Positions 27,162 to 35,027 of a DNA stretch of 64,000 nucleotides are shown here, piece by piece. How positions within the stretch are numbered: the stretch's first letter is position 1; every line of letters begins with the position of its first letter. The notes beneath the pieces were generated by a model that made no database searches, was not told the origin of the DNA, and saw only the letters and a program-made list of their open reading frames with translations. A program made the position numbers and the translations under genes. The DNA is from Georgenia sp. EYE_87 (lineage in GTDB: Bacteria; Actinomycetota; Actinomycetes; Actinomycetales; Actinomycetaceae). The stretch is from contig NZ_JAHXNL010000009.1 of assembly GCF_023148685.1 (NCBI RefSeq), forward strand, positions 124,001 through 188,000, written 5' to 3'.

Positions 27162-29069
27162 ATGCAGTTCCACCACCACGGGTACGTCTCGGGCGACCCC
27201 CGCGTCCTGCCGGCGGCCGGGGTCGGTATCGATCGCCCCGAAGAGCTTCCCGACGAGGTCGACGTCCTCATCGTCGGCTCGGGGCCCGCGGGGATGATCG
27301 CGGCGGCCCAGCTCTCGCAGTTCCCGGACGTCACGACGCGCATCGTCGAGCGCCGGGACGCGCGGCTCGAGATCGGCCAGGCCGACGGCATCCAGGCGCG
27401 CAGCGTCGAGACCTTCCAGGCCTTCGGCTTCGCCGGGCGCATCATCGACGAGGCGTACCGGATCACCGAGATGAGCTTCTGGCGGCCGGACCCGGACGAC
27501 CCGTCGCGGATCGTCCGCGGGGAGCGCCCGCAGGACGACCCCGCCGGCATCAGCGAGTTCCCGCACCTCATCGTCAACCAGGCACGCGTGCTCGACTACT
27601 TCGCCGAGTACATGGCCATCTCCCCGACCCGGATGAAGCCGGACTACGGCTACGAGTTCCGGGGCCTGGAGGTCTCCGGCGAGGGAGACCACCCGGTCAC
27701 CGTGACCCTCGTCCGCACCGCGGGGGAGGGCGCGGGGCAGGAGAAGGTGGTCCGGGCGAAGTACGTGCTCGGCGCCGACGGCGCCCACAGCGGCGTGCGC
27801 CAGTCCATCGGCTGCACGATGAAGGGCGACCAGGCCTTCCACGCCTGGGGCGTCATGGACGTCCTGGCGGTCACCGACTTCCCCGACATCCGCACCAAGT
27901 GCGCCATCCAGTCCGGGTCGGGCGGCAACATCCTCCACATCCCGCGCGAGGGCGGCTTCCTGTTCCGCATGTACGTCGACCTCGGCGAGGTGAACCCGAA
28001 CGACCGGGGGGCCGTGCGCCGGACGACGGTCGAGCAGATCATTGCGAGGGCGAACGAGATCCTGCACCCCTACACGCTCGACGTGCGCGACGTCGCCTGG
28101 CACAGCGTCTACGAGGTGGCCCACCGCGTCACCGACAGGTTCGACGACGTGCCCCTCGAGGAGATCGGCACCCGCAACCCGCGCGTCTTCATCGCCGGCG
28201 ACGCCTGCCACACCCACAGCGCCAAGGCGGGCCAGGGCATGAACGTCTCGATGCAGGACGGCTTCAACCTGGGCTGGAAGCTCGGCTACGTCCTCTCCGG
28301 ACGCAGCCCGGAGAGCCTGCTGGGCACGTACTCCGCCGAGCGGCAGGTCATCGCCCAGCAGCTGATCGACTTCGACAAGGAGTGGTCGACGCTCATGGCG
28401 AAGCGGCCGGAGGAGTTCGCCAACCCCGCGGAGCTCGCCGACTTCTACGTCCGCACCGCCGAGTTCCCGGCCGGCTTCATGACGCAGTACCCGCCGTCGA
28501 TGCTCGTGGCGGAGCCGACCCACCAGGAGCTCGCCACCGGGTTCCCCCTCGGGAAGCGCTTCCGGTCCGCACGCGTCGTTCGCGTCGCCGACGCCAACCC
28601 CCTCCACCTCGGCCACCAGCACCGGGCGGACGGCAGGTGGCGCGTGTACGCCTTCGCCGACGCCGCCGCCCCCGGCGAGCCGTCGGCGCTGACGGACTGG
28701 GCCGAGTGGATGGCCGGCTCGCCGGACTCCCCGGTCCTCGCCCACACCCCCGAGGGGGCCGACCTCGACAGCGTCCTGGAGGTCAAGGTCGTCTTCCAGC
28801 AGAAGCACGCCGACGTCGACATCTCCCGGGTGCCCGAGCTGTTCCTGCCCCGCAGCGGGCCGTTCCAGCTGATCGACTACGAGAAGGTCTTCGCGACGCA
28901 CCCGGAGGAGGACATCTTCGACCTGCGCGGCGTCGACCGCGCCGGGTGCGTGGTCGTGGTCCGGCCCGACCAGTACGTCGCCGCCGTCCTCCCGCTGGGC
29001 GCCACGGACGAGCTCGCCGCGTTCTTCCGGCAGCATCTGCTGGTGAAGAACCGACAGCCCGTGGGGTAG
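27162..29069 (+). CDS. FAD-dependent aromatic hydroxylase (phenol hydroxylase / MobA-like)
   Basis: Class A flavoprotein monooxygenase of 635 residues that inserts a hydroxyl group in a phenolic ring using NAD(P)H and oxygen. The FAD-binding Rossmann motif is VDVLIVGSGPAGMIAAAQLS, the second FAD motif is VLGADGAHSGVRQSIGC, and the third is FIAGDACHTHSAKAGQGMNV. A C-terminal thioredoxin-like domain (about 470-635) is present, as in phenol 2-monooxygenase and 3-hydroxybenzoate 4-hydroxylase. GAGGAGG six bases before 27162 decides the start; the ATG at 27144 lies before it. The context suggests it makes homoprotocatechuate or a related catechol; no HpaBC genes are in the window. Confidence 0.9.
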   Translation: MQFHHHGYVSGDPRVLPAAGVGIDRPEELPDEVDVLIVGSGPAGMIAAAQLSQFPDVTTRIVERRDARLEIGQADGIQARSVETFQAFGFAGRIIDEAYRITEMSFWRPDPDDPSRIVRGERPQDDPAGISEFPHLIVNQARVLDYFAEYMAISPTRMKPDYGYEFRGLEVSGEGDHPVTVTLVRTAGEGAGQEKVVRAKYVLGADGAHSGVRQSIGCTMKGDQAFHAWGVMDVLAVTDFPDIRTKCAIQSGSGGNILHIPREGGFLFRMYVDLGEVNPNDRGAVRRTTVEQIIARANEILHPYTLDVRDVAWHSVYEVAHRVTDRFDDVPLEEIGTRNPRVFIAGDACHTHSAKAGQGMNVSMQDGFNLGWKLGYVLSGRSPESLLGTYSAERQVIAQQLIDFDKEWSTLMAKRPEEFANPAELADFYVRTAEFPAGFMTQYPPSMLVAEPTHQELATGFPLGKRFRSARVVRVADANPLHLGHQHRADGRWRVYAFADAAAPGEPSALTDWAEWMAGSPDSPVLAHTPEGADLDSVLEVKVVFQQKHADVDISRVPELFLPRSGPFQLIDYEKVFATHPEEDIFDLRGVDRAGCVVVVRPDQYVAAVLPLGATDELAAFFRQHLLVKNRQPVG

Positions 29070-29116
29070 ACCTGGAAGCACGAGGACCACGGCATCCGAG
29101 ACGACGAAGGAGTCCC

Positions 29117-30586
29117 ATGAGTGACAACCGCGAGACCGCGCTGCTGGCGAGCGTGCCGGACCGCCTCTTCATCGGCGGGCGCTGGCGCGAGGCCGAGGAG
29201 GGGAGGACCCTCAGCGTCTACGACCCCGCCACCGGCGAACGGGTCAGGACGATCGCCGACGCCTCGCCGGCCGACGGCCTCGCGGCGCTGGACGCGGCCT
29301 CGGAGGCGTTCCCCGCCTGGGCGGCCACGCCGGCGCGCGAGCGTGGGGAGATCCTGCGCCGCGCCTTCGACCTGCTCCAGGAGCGCAAGGAGGACTTCGC
29401 CCTGCTCATGACGATCGAGATGGGCAAGCCGCTCGCCGAGGCGCGCGGCGAGGTCGCGTACGGCGGCGAGTTCGTCCGGTGGTTCAGCGAGGAGGCCTCG
29501 CGGATCCAGGGCCGCTACGGTCCGAACCCCGAGGGCACCGGCCGGATGGTCGTGTCCCAGCACCCGGTCGGCCCGTGCTTCCTCATCACGCCGTGGAACT
29601 TCCCGCTCGCGATGGCGACACGCAAGATCGCCCCCGCCCTCGCCGCCGGCTGCACGGTCGTGATCAAGCCCGCCGAGCTGACCCCCCTGACGACGCTGTA
29701 CTTCGCGAAGCTCCTCGAGGACGCCGGGCTCCCCGCCGGCGTCGTCAACGTCCTCACCACCTCCACCTCGGGGGCTGTGTCCGAGCCGATCATCCGCGAC
29801 CCGCGCCTGCGGAAGCTCTCCTTCACCGGCTCCACGCCGGTGGGCCAGCGCCTCCTCGAGCAGGCCGCGCAGGGCGTGCTGCGCACCTCGATGGAGCTGG
29901 GCGGCAACGCGCCGTTCGTAGTCTTCGACGACGCCGACCTCGACAAGGCGGTCGACGGGGCCATCGCGGCGAAGTTCCGCAACGTCGGGCAGGCGTGCAC
30001 GGCCGCGAACCGCTTCATCGTCCACCGCGACGTCGCCGACGAGTTCGCGCGCCGAGTCACCGAGCGGGTCGAGGGCTTCACGGTCGGCCGGGGGACCGAG
30101 GAAGGCGTGACGATCGGTCCGCTGATCAACGCCGACGCGGTCGAGAAGGCGGCGGCCCTCGTGGGCGACGCGGTGCAGCGCGGCGCGAGCCTGCGCACCG
30201 GCGGCAGCGCCGTCGACGGTCCGGGGGCGTTCTACGCGCCGACCGTCGTCACGGACGTGCGCCCCGGCAGCGACATCCTGCGCGAGGAGATCTTCGGGCC
30301 GGTGCTCGCCGTCGTCCCGTTCGACACCGAGGACGAGGCGGTGCGCATCGCCAACGACACCGAGTACGGGCTGGTCTCCTACGTCTACACCGAGAACCTC
30401 GCCCGCGGGCAGCGCATGATCGAGCGGCTCGAGACGGGGATGATGGGCCTGAACGTCGGCGTCGTGTCCAACGCCGCGGCGCCGTTCGGCGGGTGGAAGA
30501 TGTCCGGCCTGGGACGCGAGGGAGGCTTCGAGGGCATCCACGAGTACCTCCAGACCAAGTACACGCTCACGCCGAACCCGTTCTGA
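29117..30586 (+). CDS. gabD: NAD(P)-dependent succinate-semialdehyde dehydrogenase
   Basis: Aldehyde dehydrogenase of the GabD type, 489 residues. It oxidises succinic semialdehyde, the product of HpaI, to succinate. Landmarks are FLITPWNFPLAMATRKIAPA (catalytic Asn), LSFTGSTPVGQRLLEQA, the general base in SMELGGNAPFVVFDDADLDK and the nucleophile Cys in NVGQACTAANRFIVH. The MELGGNAPF and EIFGPVL segments fit the SSADH subgroup. An AAGGAG ribosome binding site precedes the ATG, 47 bases after the hydroxylase; the two form an operon under the IclR/GntR region. The end product succinate enters the TCA cycle. Confidence 0.92.
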   Translation: MSDNRETALLASVPDRLFIGGRWREAEEGRTLSVYDPATGERVRTIADASPADGLAALDAASEAFPAWAATPARERGEILRRAFDLLQERKEDFALLMTIEMGKPLAEARGEVAYGGEFVRWFSEEASRIQGRYGPNPEGTGRMVVSQHPVGPCFLITPWNFPLAMATRKIAPALAAGCTVVIKPAELTPLTTLYFAKLLEDAGLPAGVVNVLTTSTSGAVSEPIIRDPRLRKLSFTGSTPVGQRLLEQAAQGVLRTSMELGGNAPFVVFDDADLDKAVDGAIAAKFRNVGQACTAANRFIVHRDVADEFARRVTERVEGFTVGRGTEEGVTIGPLINADAVEKAAALVGDAVQRGASLRTGGSAVDGPGAFYAPTVVTDVRPGSDILREEIFGPVLAVVPFDTEDEAVRIANDTEYGLVSYVYTENLARGQRMIERLETGMMGLNVGVVSNAAAPFGGWKMSGLGREGGFEGIHEYLQTKYTLTPNPF

Positions 30587-30666
30587 CCCGACCGGGGTAG
30601 GGAGCGAGCGCGCGGCAGGACCGGGGCGGGTCCGCGTGGGGCGGGGCTCTGCGGCACGCCCGGGGC

Positions 30667-31947
30667 TCAGCCGTCGAGGTGCGCCTCGAGCAGGTCCGCC
30701 GCGGCGCGGGTCCCGCCGAGGGCGCGCAGCTCGGCGCCGAGCCGGGCGGCCACGGCGCGGTAGCCCGGGTCCGTCGTCACGCGGCGGTAGGCGTCGGCGA
30801 TTGCGCCCGGGCGCGGCGAGCCCGTGCGCAGGTCGATCCCGGCGCCCAGCCAGCCGATCCGGGCGGCGACCTCCGGCTTGTCCAGGTCGCCGCCGGCGAC
30901 GACCAGCGGGATGTCGTGGCGCAGCGCCTGGAGCACCCCGCCGTAGCCGCCGTTGGTGACGACCACCGAGGTGCGCGGGAGCAGATGGGGGTACGGCACC
31001 ATCGCCGCGACGCGCGCGTTCGCGGGCACCGGGCCCGGCAGCGGACCCGTGCGATGGCCCAGCCCAGCCACGACGAGCACGTCCTGGTCGGCGAGTGCCT
31101 CGAGCGTCGGCAGGATCAGGTCGTGCGGGTCCACGTTCGCCGTCCCCTGCGTCACGTGCACCACCGGGACCTTCGCCTTCACGACGTCGTCCCACCAGTC
31201 CGGCAGCGCCGGAGCGTCGGCGGCAGGGGCGCCGTCGTCGGTGAGGTCGCCGACGAAGCGGATGTGGCGGGGCAGGTCCGTGCGGGGGTAGTCCAGGCCG
31301 GGGGCGCCCGCCGCCACGACCAGCTCAGGGGAGTACCACATGGTCGCGAAGGTCTCCCGGTCGGGCGTGAGCCCGGCCGCGCGGCGCGTGCGCCGGTACC
31401 GCCGCGTCAGGGCCGCCGTCCCGGCGCCGGAGACGGCGCCGAGCACCGCGTCCCGCGCCCTCCCGCGCACGCCCCGGGCGGGGAGGAGCCCCAGGCCCGT
31501 CGGGGGGATGCCCCTGCCGGGCAGCCACAGCGCGATCGGGGAGACGCTGGCCCACCGGGAGCCCAGGCGTTCCGCCGCGAACCGGGTGCCGAGCGACATG
31601 GGGTCACCGGCGAGCAGCTCCCACGGCTGGTGGTCGTGGGCAGCCAGCAGGTCGGTGCACTGCGCCGGTGCGGTGCCGAGGAAGAGGTCCTCGAGGTTGA
31701 CCAGGACCTGCCGGAAGCCCTTCCTGTCCCGCATCCGGGGAAACGTGGCGGCGTAGTTGCGCTCGTCGAAGTCGGGCGCCGCCTGCCAGGGGACGGCCCG
31801 CGCGCCGACCTCCTCGAACAGGTGGGTGTAGGACCTGCCGGTGTAGACGCGAACGTCGTGCCCGCGGCGGACGAGCTCGGCGGCCACCGCCCGGATCGGG
31901 CGGGCGTGCCCGGCGAACGGCATCGCGGTCATCATGATCGAGGCCAC
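30667..31947 (-). CDS. MGT-family glycosyltransferase (GT1 fold)
   Basis: UDP-glycosyltransferase-like protein of 426 residues. The start IMMTAMPFAGHARPIRAVAAELVRRGHDV is the N-terminal substrate-binding domain, and the nucleotide-sugar domain has VPVVHVTQGTANVDPHDLI, VPYPHLLPRTSVVVTNGGYG and LVVAGGDLDKPEVAARIGWL, matching the macrolide glycosyltransferase family with HxxLL and GGYGG motifs. Such enzymes glucosylate small hydrophobic molecules or xenobiotics. The GTG at 31947 keeps the usual N-terminus; ATGs at 31935 and 31932 are alternatives, and no strong ribosome binding site is seen. It is convergent with gabD and upstream is a repeat-rich gap, so it appears to be a single-gene unit. Confidence 0.85.
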   Translation of the reverse strand: MASIMMTAMPFAGHARPIRAVAAELVRRGHDVRVYTGRSYTHLFEEVGARAVPWQAAPDFDERNYAATFPRMRDRKGFRQVLVNLEDLFLGTAPAQCTDLLAAHDHQPWELLAGDPMSLGTRFAAERLGSRWASVSPIALWLPGRGIPPTGLGLLPARGVRGRARDAVLGAVSGAGTAALTRRYRRTRRAAGLTPDRETFATMWYSPELVVAAGAPGLDYPRTDLPRHIRFVGDLTDDGAPAADAPALPDWWDDVVKAKVPVVHVTQGTANVDPHDLILPTLEALADQDVLVVAGLGHRTGPLPGPVPANARVAAMVPYPHLLPRTSVVVTNGGYGGVLQALRHDIPLVVAGGDLDKPEVAARIGWLGAGIDLRTGSPRPGAIADAYRRVTTDPGYRAVAARLGAELRALGGTRAAADLLEAHLDG

Positions 31948-32336
31948 GCGTCGAGTCTTGCAGGAGGAGCAGGCCGAGGGCCGGGAAAGCCAAGCCGGCC
32001 CGTGAGGCACGCGGGAGGAGCCGGCCCGTGGGGCACGCGGGAGGAGCCGGCCCGTGGGGCGGCGGAGCCACCGCCGCCCCGTGTCCGGTCGGCCGAGGGC
32101 GTGCGGAGCGGGGCGGACCCCGCACCGGCGGGTGACCGCTCGTCGCTCGAGCTGAGTCCATCGTGTCCCGTTCGTCCGGTGGTGCCGTGCGGGCGTCATC
32201 GTCACGGTAGACCTGCCTGAGTAACCGGACAAGGGTAAAAAGGGGTTAGTCCGGGCGCACTGGTCAGTAACCCGATATGCCGTATGAATGGTTAGGATGG
32301 AGTCCTCGACGGACGACTGCGGAGGGGAGGTGCTCG
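31948..32336. other. Intergenic region with tandem repeats and palindromic promoter elements
   Basis: This 389-base gap separates the divergent MGT and CGNR genes. It holds about 2.6 copies of a 26-base direct repeat (31994-32060). Nearer the CGNR gene is an AT-richer stretch with inverted repeat CCGGAC (32225) / GTCCGG (32249) and several TAACC/GGTTA elements (32222, 32244, 32267, 32290). No gene is seen; an upstream ATG at 32277 in the CGNR frame is possible but lacks a ribosome binding site. Confidence 0.6.
31994..32060. repeat. 26-bp direct repeat, about 2.6 copies
   Basis: The unit GCCGGCCCGTGRGGCACGCG plus GGAGGA repeats at 31994, 32020 and (partial) 32046 with one base difference. It lies upstream of the MGT gene. 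Function unknown; probably replication slippage. Confidence 0.8.
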
Positions 32337-32951
32337 ATGGCTGCGAGGACGGTTGCCGGCCTGACGCTCCCCGTGCCGGTGGCGGGCCACCCCGCCCTCG
32401 AGCTGTGCAACACCCGGGCGAACTGGACCTCTCCCGACTACCGCGAGTACCTGGTGAGCCTCGACCACGCCGTCATCCTCGCCGTCGACCGGGAGCTTCT
32501 GGACGGGGCGGCCGCCCGGGAGGTGGCCGCCCGGGCGGCGGCCGACTCGCGTGCGGCGGAGCTAGCCCTCGGCCGGCTGCTCACGCTCCGGCGCGACCTC
32601 TACGCGGTCCTCACCGCGCCTGAGCCCGCCTCCGCGGTCCGGCGCCTGGACCGGGCGATGCTGGCGGCCCGCCGCCGTCGTCACTTCGTGGGGCTGGACG
32701 AGGCGGGAGCGCCGGCCTGGAGCCGGGTGGTCGACCTCGACACCCCGCTGGACGCGTTCGCGGCGGCGGCCGAGGATCTGCTCACGACGGCGGCCGGGGA
32801 GCACGTGCGGGCCTGCGCCGGCACCGGGTGCGGGTGGCTCTTCACCGACCCCTCCCACCGTCGCCGCTGGTGCAGCATGCAGTGGTGCGGCAACCGGGAG
32901 AAGGCCCGCCGCCACGCGGCCCGGGCCGCGCACGGCCGGACGGTGACCTGA
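32337..32951 (+). CDS. ABATE-domain / CGNR zinc-finger protein
   Basis: Probable regulator of 204 residues. The N-terminal half is the ABATE (stress-associated) domain, recognisable from GHPALELCNTRANWTSPDYR near residue 18. The C-terminus has a CGNR-type zinc finger: CAGTGCGWLFTD, then RRRWCSMQWCGNREKARRH, with the four Cys residues and the eponymous CGNR sequence. These proteins are common single-copy DNA-binding regulators of actinobacteria with mostly unknown targets. GGAGGGGAGG before 32337 supports this start over 32277. The 13-base gap to the thioesterase gene suggests co-transcription. Confidence 0.88.
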   Translation: MAARTVAGLTLPVPVAGHPALELCNTRANWTSPDYREYLVSLDHAVILAVDRELLDGAAAREVAARAAADSRAAELALGRLLTLRRDLYAVLTAPEPASAVRRLDRAMLAARRRRHFVGLDEAGAPAWSRVVDLDTPLDAFAAAAEDLLTTAAGEHVRACAGTGCGWLFTDPSHRRRWCSMQWCGNREKARRHAARAAHGRTVT

Positions 32952-32964
32952 CAGGCTGGTCCCC

Positions 32965-33387
32965 ATGACGCAGAACACCACCACTGCCATCCAGAAGCCC
33001 CCGGTCGGCGGGGCCCTGAGCGGACGGCTGGGCATCACCTTCAGCGAGCTCGGTGCCGAGCGCGCCGTGGCGACGATGCCCGTGGAGGGCAACACGCAGA
33101 GCCACGGAATCCTGCACGGCGGCGCCTCCGCGGCCCTGGCCGAGACCGTCGCGTCGGTGGCTGCCAACCTGCACGCGGGTGAGGGGCAGGTGGCGTTCGG
33201 GGTCGAGCTCAACGCCAGCCACCACCGCAGCGCCGCGGCCGGCACGGTGACCGCCGTCGCGACCGCCCTGCACCTGGGCCGAACCCTGGCCAGCTACGAG
33301 GTCGTGGTCTCCGACGACCGGGGCCGGCGCCTATGCACGGCGCGGCTGACCTGCGCGGTCGTCGAGGACCGACGCCCCGGGTCCTAG
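32965..33387 (+). CDS. PaaI-type hotdog-fold acyl-CoA thioesterase
   Basis: Thioesterase of the 4HBT/PaaI family, 140 residues, the usual length. It contains the motif TQSHGILHGGASAALAETVA with the catalytic-region HGG and acidic residue, then VELNASHHRSAAAGTVTAVA. PaaI-type enzymes hydrolyse hydroxylated aryl-CoA esters. Its proximity to the aryl-CoA cluster (34363-43005) makes it a candidate for releasing gentisate or another aryl acid from its CoA ester, though it is in a separate transcript with the CGNR gene. Its TAG stop overlaps the TAG stop of the convergent CPBP gene in a shared CTAG. Confidence 0.9.
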   Translation: MTQNTTTAIQKPPVGGALSGRLGITFSELGAERAVATMPVEGNTQSHGILHGGASAALAETVASVAANLHAGEGQVAFGVELNASHHRSAAAGTVTAVATALHLGRTLASYEVVVSDDRGRRLCTARLTCAVVEDRRPGS

Positions 33388-34241
33388 CGTGCCGACCTGC
33401 GCCCCGGTCCGCCCGAGGCGTCGCTCGCGGCGGACCCCGGCAGGCCGGCGACCGGCCGGAGCGTGACCCGCCGGCCGTTGCGGGCGAGGTGCTCCGGGCC
33501 GCACACGGCGACGACGACGATCGCCGCCGCCGTCGTGAGGACGGCGACGAGCCACGGCGCGCTCCCGAAGAGCCCCACCACGTTGGTGACCCCGTGGAGC
33601 AGGACCACGACGAGCAGGCTGCCGCTGGTGCTGTTGTAGAGCCAGGTGTACAGCACCGCCTCGGCGACGACCCAGACGACGTACGGAACCAGGGGATAGG
33701 TGGACATCGTGGGGTCTCCGCCCAGGAGCAGCGGCAGGTGCCACAGCGCCCAGAGCAGCCCGACGACGAGGCTCGACGTCAGCGCGCTGTGCCGCACCTG
33801 CAGGGCCGGCAGGGCGAACCCGCGCCAGCCCGCCTCCTCCGGCACGGCGGCGATCACGTAGCGCAGCAGCGCCATGACGACCACCGGCACGGACCCGAGC
33901 GCTGCCAGCTCAGCCGTGAGCGACCCGCTCAGCACGGCGGCGAGGATCCAGATCGCGGGGAAGAGACAGGCTGCCACCACGAACCATCGGACGCTCACCC
34001 GCCACCGCAGCAGCGGACGGAGCAGCGTCTCCGCCGCGTCCGCGCGACTCACGGCACGCATGACCGCCCAGGCCGCGATGCCGGGCCCCAGACCGCCGAG
34101 AACGAACAAGCCTGGGACGTCGACGGCGATCAGCCCCCGGTTGTGCGCCGCCATGGGCCACCAACTGAGCCACGTGATGGTGAACGCGAGAACGTAGAAC
34201 GCCAGCACCGGCCGGGTCCGGACCCAGCTCTTCAGGGCCAC
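33384..34241 (-). CDS. CPBP-family (CAAX protease-like) intramembrane metalloprotease
   Basis: Membrane protein of 285 residues with about 8 hydrophobic helices and the CPBP/ABI motifs: motif 1 VPEEAGWRGFALPAL (EExxxR), motif 2 ALWHLPLLLGG (His) and motif 3 VVLLHGVTNVVGLF (HxxxN). These residues form the intramembrane metal site. Family members process prenylated proteins or bacteriocin-type peptides; bacterial substrates are mostly unknown. The GTG start has AAGGGG upstream. No functional link with the flanking aryl-CoA genes is apparent. The 121-base gap upstream shows no gene. Confidence 0.88.
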   Translation of the reverse strand: MALKSWVRTRPVLAFYVLAFTITWLSWWPMAAHNRGLIAVDVPGLFVLGGLGPGIAAWAVMRAVSRADAAETLLRPLLRWRVSVRWFVVAACLFPAIWILAAVLSGSLTAELAALGSVPVVVMALLRYVIAAVPEEAGWRGFALPALQVRHSALTSSLVVGLLWALWHLPLLLGGDPTMSTYPLVPYVVWVVAEAVLYTWLYNSTSGSLLVVVLLHGVTNVVGLFGSAPWLVAVLTTAAAIVVVAVCGPEHLARNGRRVTLRPVAGLPGSAASDASGGPGRRSAR

Positions 34242-34362
34242 CGTGCCACCCCTTCGTCAGCACGTCGTCAGTCGCGCCCCGCCGAAGGGAAGCCGGCGCT
34301 CCCCGCGCGCCCCTACCGTCCCACCTGCGAGCACGAAGGTGCCAGGTGCCTTGGTCCCTCCG

Positions 34363-35001
34363 TCAGCCGGCGGGCGGGACCACCGGCTGACGGGCTCGGT
34401 CCCGAGCCTCGCGAACGGGCACCGCGTCCTCTGGACCGAACGGCAGCACAGGGCGGTCCGGCTCGCGTTCCGGGAGCGGCGTGACCTCTCTGAGCTGGTC
34501 GCGGGAGAGCGCGGCGAGGTCGTGGTACATCCGGGTGCCGTGCGCCTTCCACTCGAGCTCGGTGGGGGAGAGCTCGCGGACCACCCGCGCCGGCGAGCCC
34601 AGCACGAGGTGTCCGGCCGGCACGTCCATCTCCGCCAGCACGAGCGAGCCCGCACCGACGAAGGCCCGCTCGCCGATCCGCGCACCGTCCAGCAGGACGG
34701 CTCCGATCCCGATGAGCGCCCCGGCACCGACCGTGCACCCGTGCAGCACGGCGGCGTGGCCGACGTGCCCGTCCTCAGCGATCTCGGTGGTGCGGCCAGG
34801 GAAGGTGTGCACGACGCATGCGTCCTGCACGTTCGATCCCGGCCCCAGGACGATGCCGCCGTGGTCGCCGCGCAGGGACGCGTGCGGCCCCACGTAGCAG
34901 CGCGGCCCGACCACGACGTCGCCGATCAGCACCGCGCTGGGGTGCACGTACGCCGTCGGGTCGACGACCGGGACCACCCCGGCGAACGCGTACGCCGTCA
35001 T
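34363..35001 (-). CDS. paaY: PaaY-like left-handed beta-helix protein (gamma-carbonic anhydrase family; thioesterase candidate)
   Basis: Hexapeptide-repeat protein of 212 residues. The repeats run from about residue 12 to 150 (VVDPTAYVHPSAVLIGDVVV, YVGPHASLRGDHGGIVLGPG, VGHAAVLHGCTVGAGALIGI). Metal-ligand His residues occur in VVHTFPG, DGHVGHAAVLHG. The C-terminal tail TELEWKAHGTRMYHDLAALS resembles PaaY of phenylacetate degradation, a trimeric protein with thioesterase activity toward aryl-CoA esters. It follows the AMP ligase by 26 bases in the same operon, so a housekeeping thioesterase for dead-end or product CoA esters is the favoured role; carbonic anhydrase activity is the alternative. 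Confidence 0.82.
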   Translation of the reverse strand: MTAYAFAGVVPVVDPTAYVHPSAVLIGDVVVGPRCYVGPHASLRGDHGGIVLGPGSNVQDACVVHTFPGRTTEIAEDGHVGHAAVLHGCTVGAGALIGIGAVLLDGARIGERAFVGAGSLVLAEMDVPAGHLVLGSPARVVRELSPTELEWKAHGTRMYHDLAALSRDQLREVTPLPEREPDRPVLPFGPEDAVPVREARDRARQPVVPPAG

Positions 35002-35027
35002 CGGAGGTAGAGGTGACGGGGCATCGC

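Noticed and set aside
26162-30586. 1,474-codon frame ending in gabD
   Set aside because: Only its last 489 codons encode the dehydrogenase; the remainder is antisense or shifted sequence through iclR and the hydroxylase.
31994-32060. CRISPR-like array
   Set aside because: The repeats are contiguous with no spacers and there are no cas genes in the window.
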